DNA of 6,492 nucleotides from assembly GCA_046303375.1 (NCBI GenBank), contig JBKCGB010000021.1, forward strand, positions 1 through 6,492, in the 5' to 3' direction. The notes beneath the pieces were generated by a model. It had not been told where the DNA came from. It saw nothing but the letters and a program-made list of their open reading frames with translations, and made no database searches. Of this stretch, positions 6,336 to 6,492 are shown one piece after another. The stretch comes from UBA965 sp046303375. GTDB taxonomy: Bacteria > Chloroflexota > Chloroflexia > Chloroflexales > Roseiflexaceae. The position numbers and the translations under genes are program-made. Each line of letters opens with the position of its first letter. Position 1 is the first letter of the stretch.

Positions 6336-6344
6336 TGATATACT
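6336..6344 (+). promoter_or_regulatory. Extended -10 promoter giving a probably leaderless transcript
   Basis: TGATATACT is an extended -10 (TGn at 6336-6338, TATACT at 6339-6344, 5 of 6 consensus). Only 7 nt separate it from the ATG at 6352, so the transcription start and the start codon coincide or nearly so. No Shine-Dalgarno site precedes the ATG and no clear -35 is visible, both consistent with a leaderless mRNA. Confidence 0.5.
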
Positions 6345-6351
6345 GCATACC

Positions 6352-6492
6352 ATGACTACACACCAGTTTCGTGTCTATCTCTGTCATGGGCCATTTTGTC
6401 GCGGCGAAATGCTCCGCACGGCCCTCATCAATGCCATCAGCACCGCTGCACTCAATGACGTCTGTGACGTGCGCGCCAGTGGCTGCCAAGGG
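6352..6492 (+). CDS. Thioredoxin-like [2Fe-2S] ferredoxin, 5' part only
   Basis: The first 47 codons are inside the window and the gene continues past its right edge. The protein starts MTTHQFRVYLCHGPFCRG, with C11 and C16 as the first pair of cluster ligands. A helix follows (EMLRTALINAISTAAL, 19-34), then a strand and GCQG (44-47) with C45, where the second ligand pair of this family (GCxGxC type) begins; the last cysteine would lie just outside. This pattern is that of stand-alone thioredoxin-fold [2Fe-2S] ferredoxins related to the NuoE C-terminal domain, which are electron carriers of often unknown partner. It is divergent from the monooxygenase operon, across a 172-nt region to the preferred start. 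A role as that enzyme's electron donor is unlikely, because class A flavin monooxygenases use NAD(P)H directly. Confidence 0.75.
   Translation, partial: MTTHQFRVYLCHGPFCRGEMLRTALINAISTAALNDVCDVRASGCQG

Overview
The window looks like ordinary chromosomal DNA from a bacterium of moderate GC content with dense gene packing. Gene starts mostly carry good Shine-Dalgarno sites. Gene content (a Kef-type antiporter, a two-gene DUF318/DUF1980 permease pair, a kynurenine-3-monooxygenase-like flavoprotein, a thioredoxin-fold [2Fe-2S] ferredoxin) would fit a Chloroflexota-like or other environmental lineage. That assignment is a guess from style, and no phylogenetic marker is present. I see no rRNA, tRNA, CRISPR array, insertion sequence or phage gene.

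Layout from left to right. Positions 1-300 hold no convincing gene, only minus-strand coding-like fragments in two frames. A small minus-strand gene (301-582) encodes a one-helix membrane protein with an internal 21-bp tandem repeat; it has its own TATAAT promoter. Next, on the minus strand, is a complete Kef/CPA2-family cation:proton antiporter with a cytosolic NAD-binding TrkA-N domain (739-2439). It is divergent from a plus-strand operon (2580-4255) that encodes a DUF318-type permease with a CEC motif and its DUF1980/TIGR03943 partner. The two partner genes overlap by 10 nt. The divergent region carries a 14-bp AT palindrome that presents a perfect -10 hexamer on both strands.

The permease operon runs head-on into a three-gene minus-strand operon (4265-6179) with only 9 nt between the two stop codons. 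Its first gene is a kynurenine 3-monooxygenase-like FAD enzyme. It is followed at exactly 11-nt intervals by two small genes (82 and 156 aa) that I do not recognise. Divergent from it, at the right edge, the first 47 codons of a [2Fe-2S] thioredoxin-like ferredoxin begin right after an extended -10 promoter, which suggests a leaderless transcript.

Functionally, the left and middle parts concern membrane transport: K+/H+ or Na+/H+ exchange, and a putative metal or small-solute exporter. The right part is oxidative metabolism. The least explained unit is the monooxygenase plus two unknown small proteins. No strong evidence for a wholly new system was found; that operon is the best candidate.
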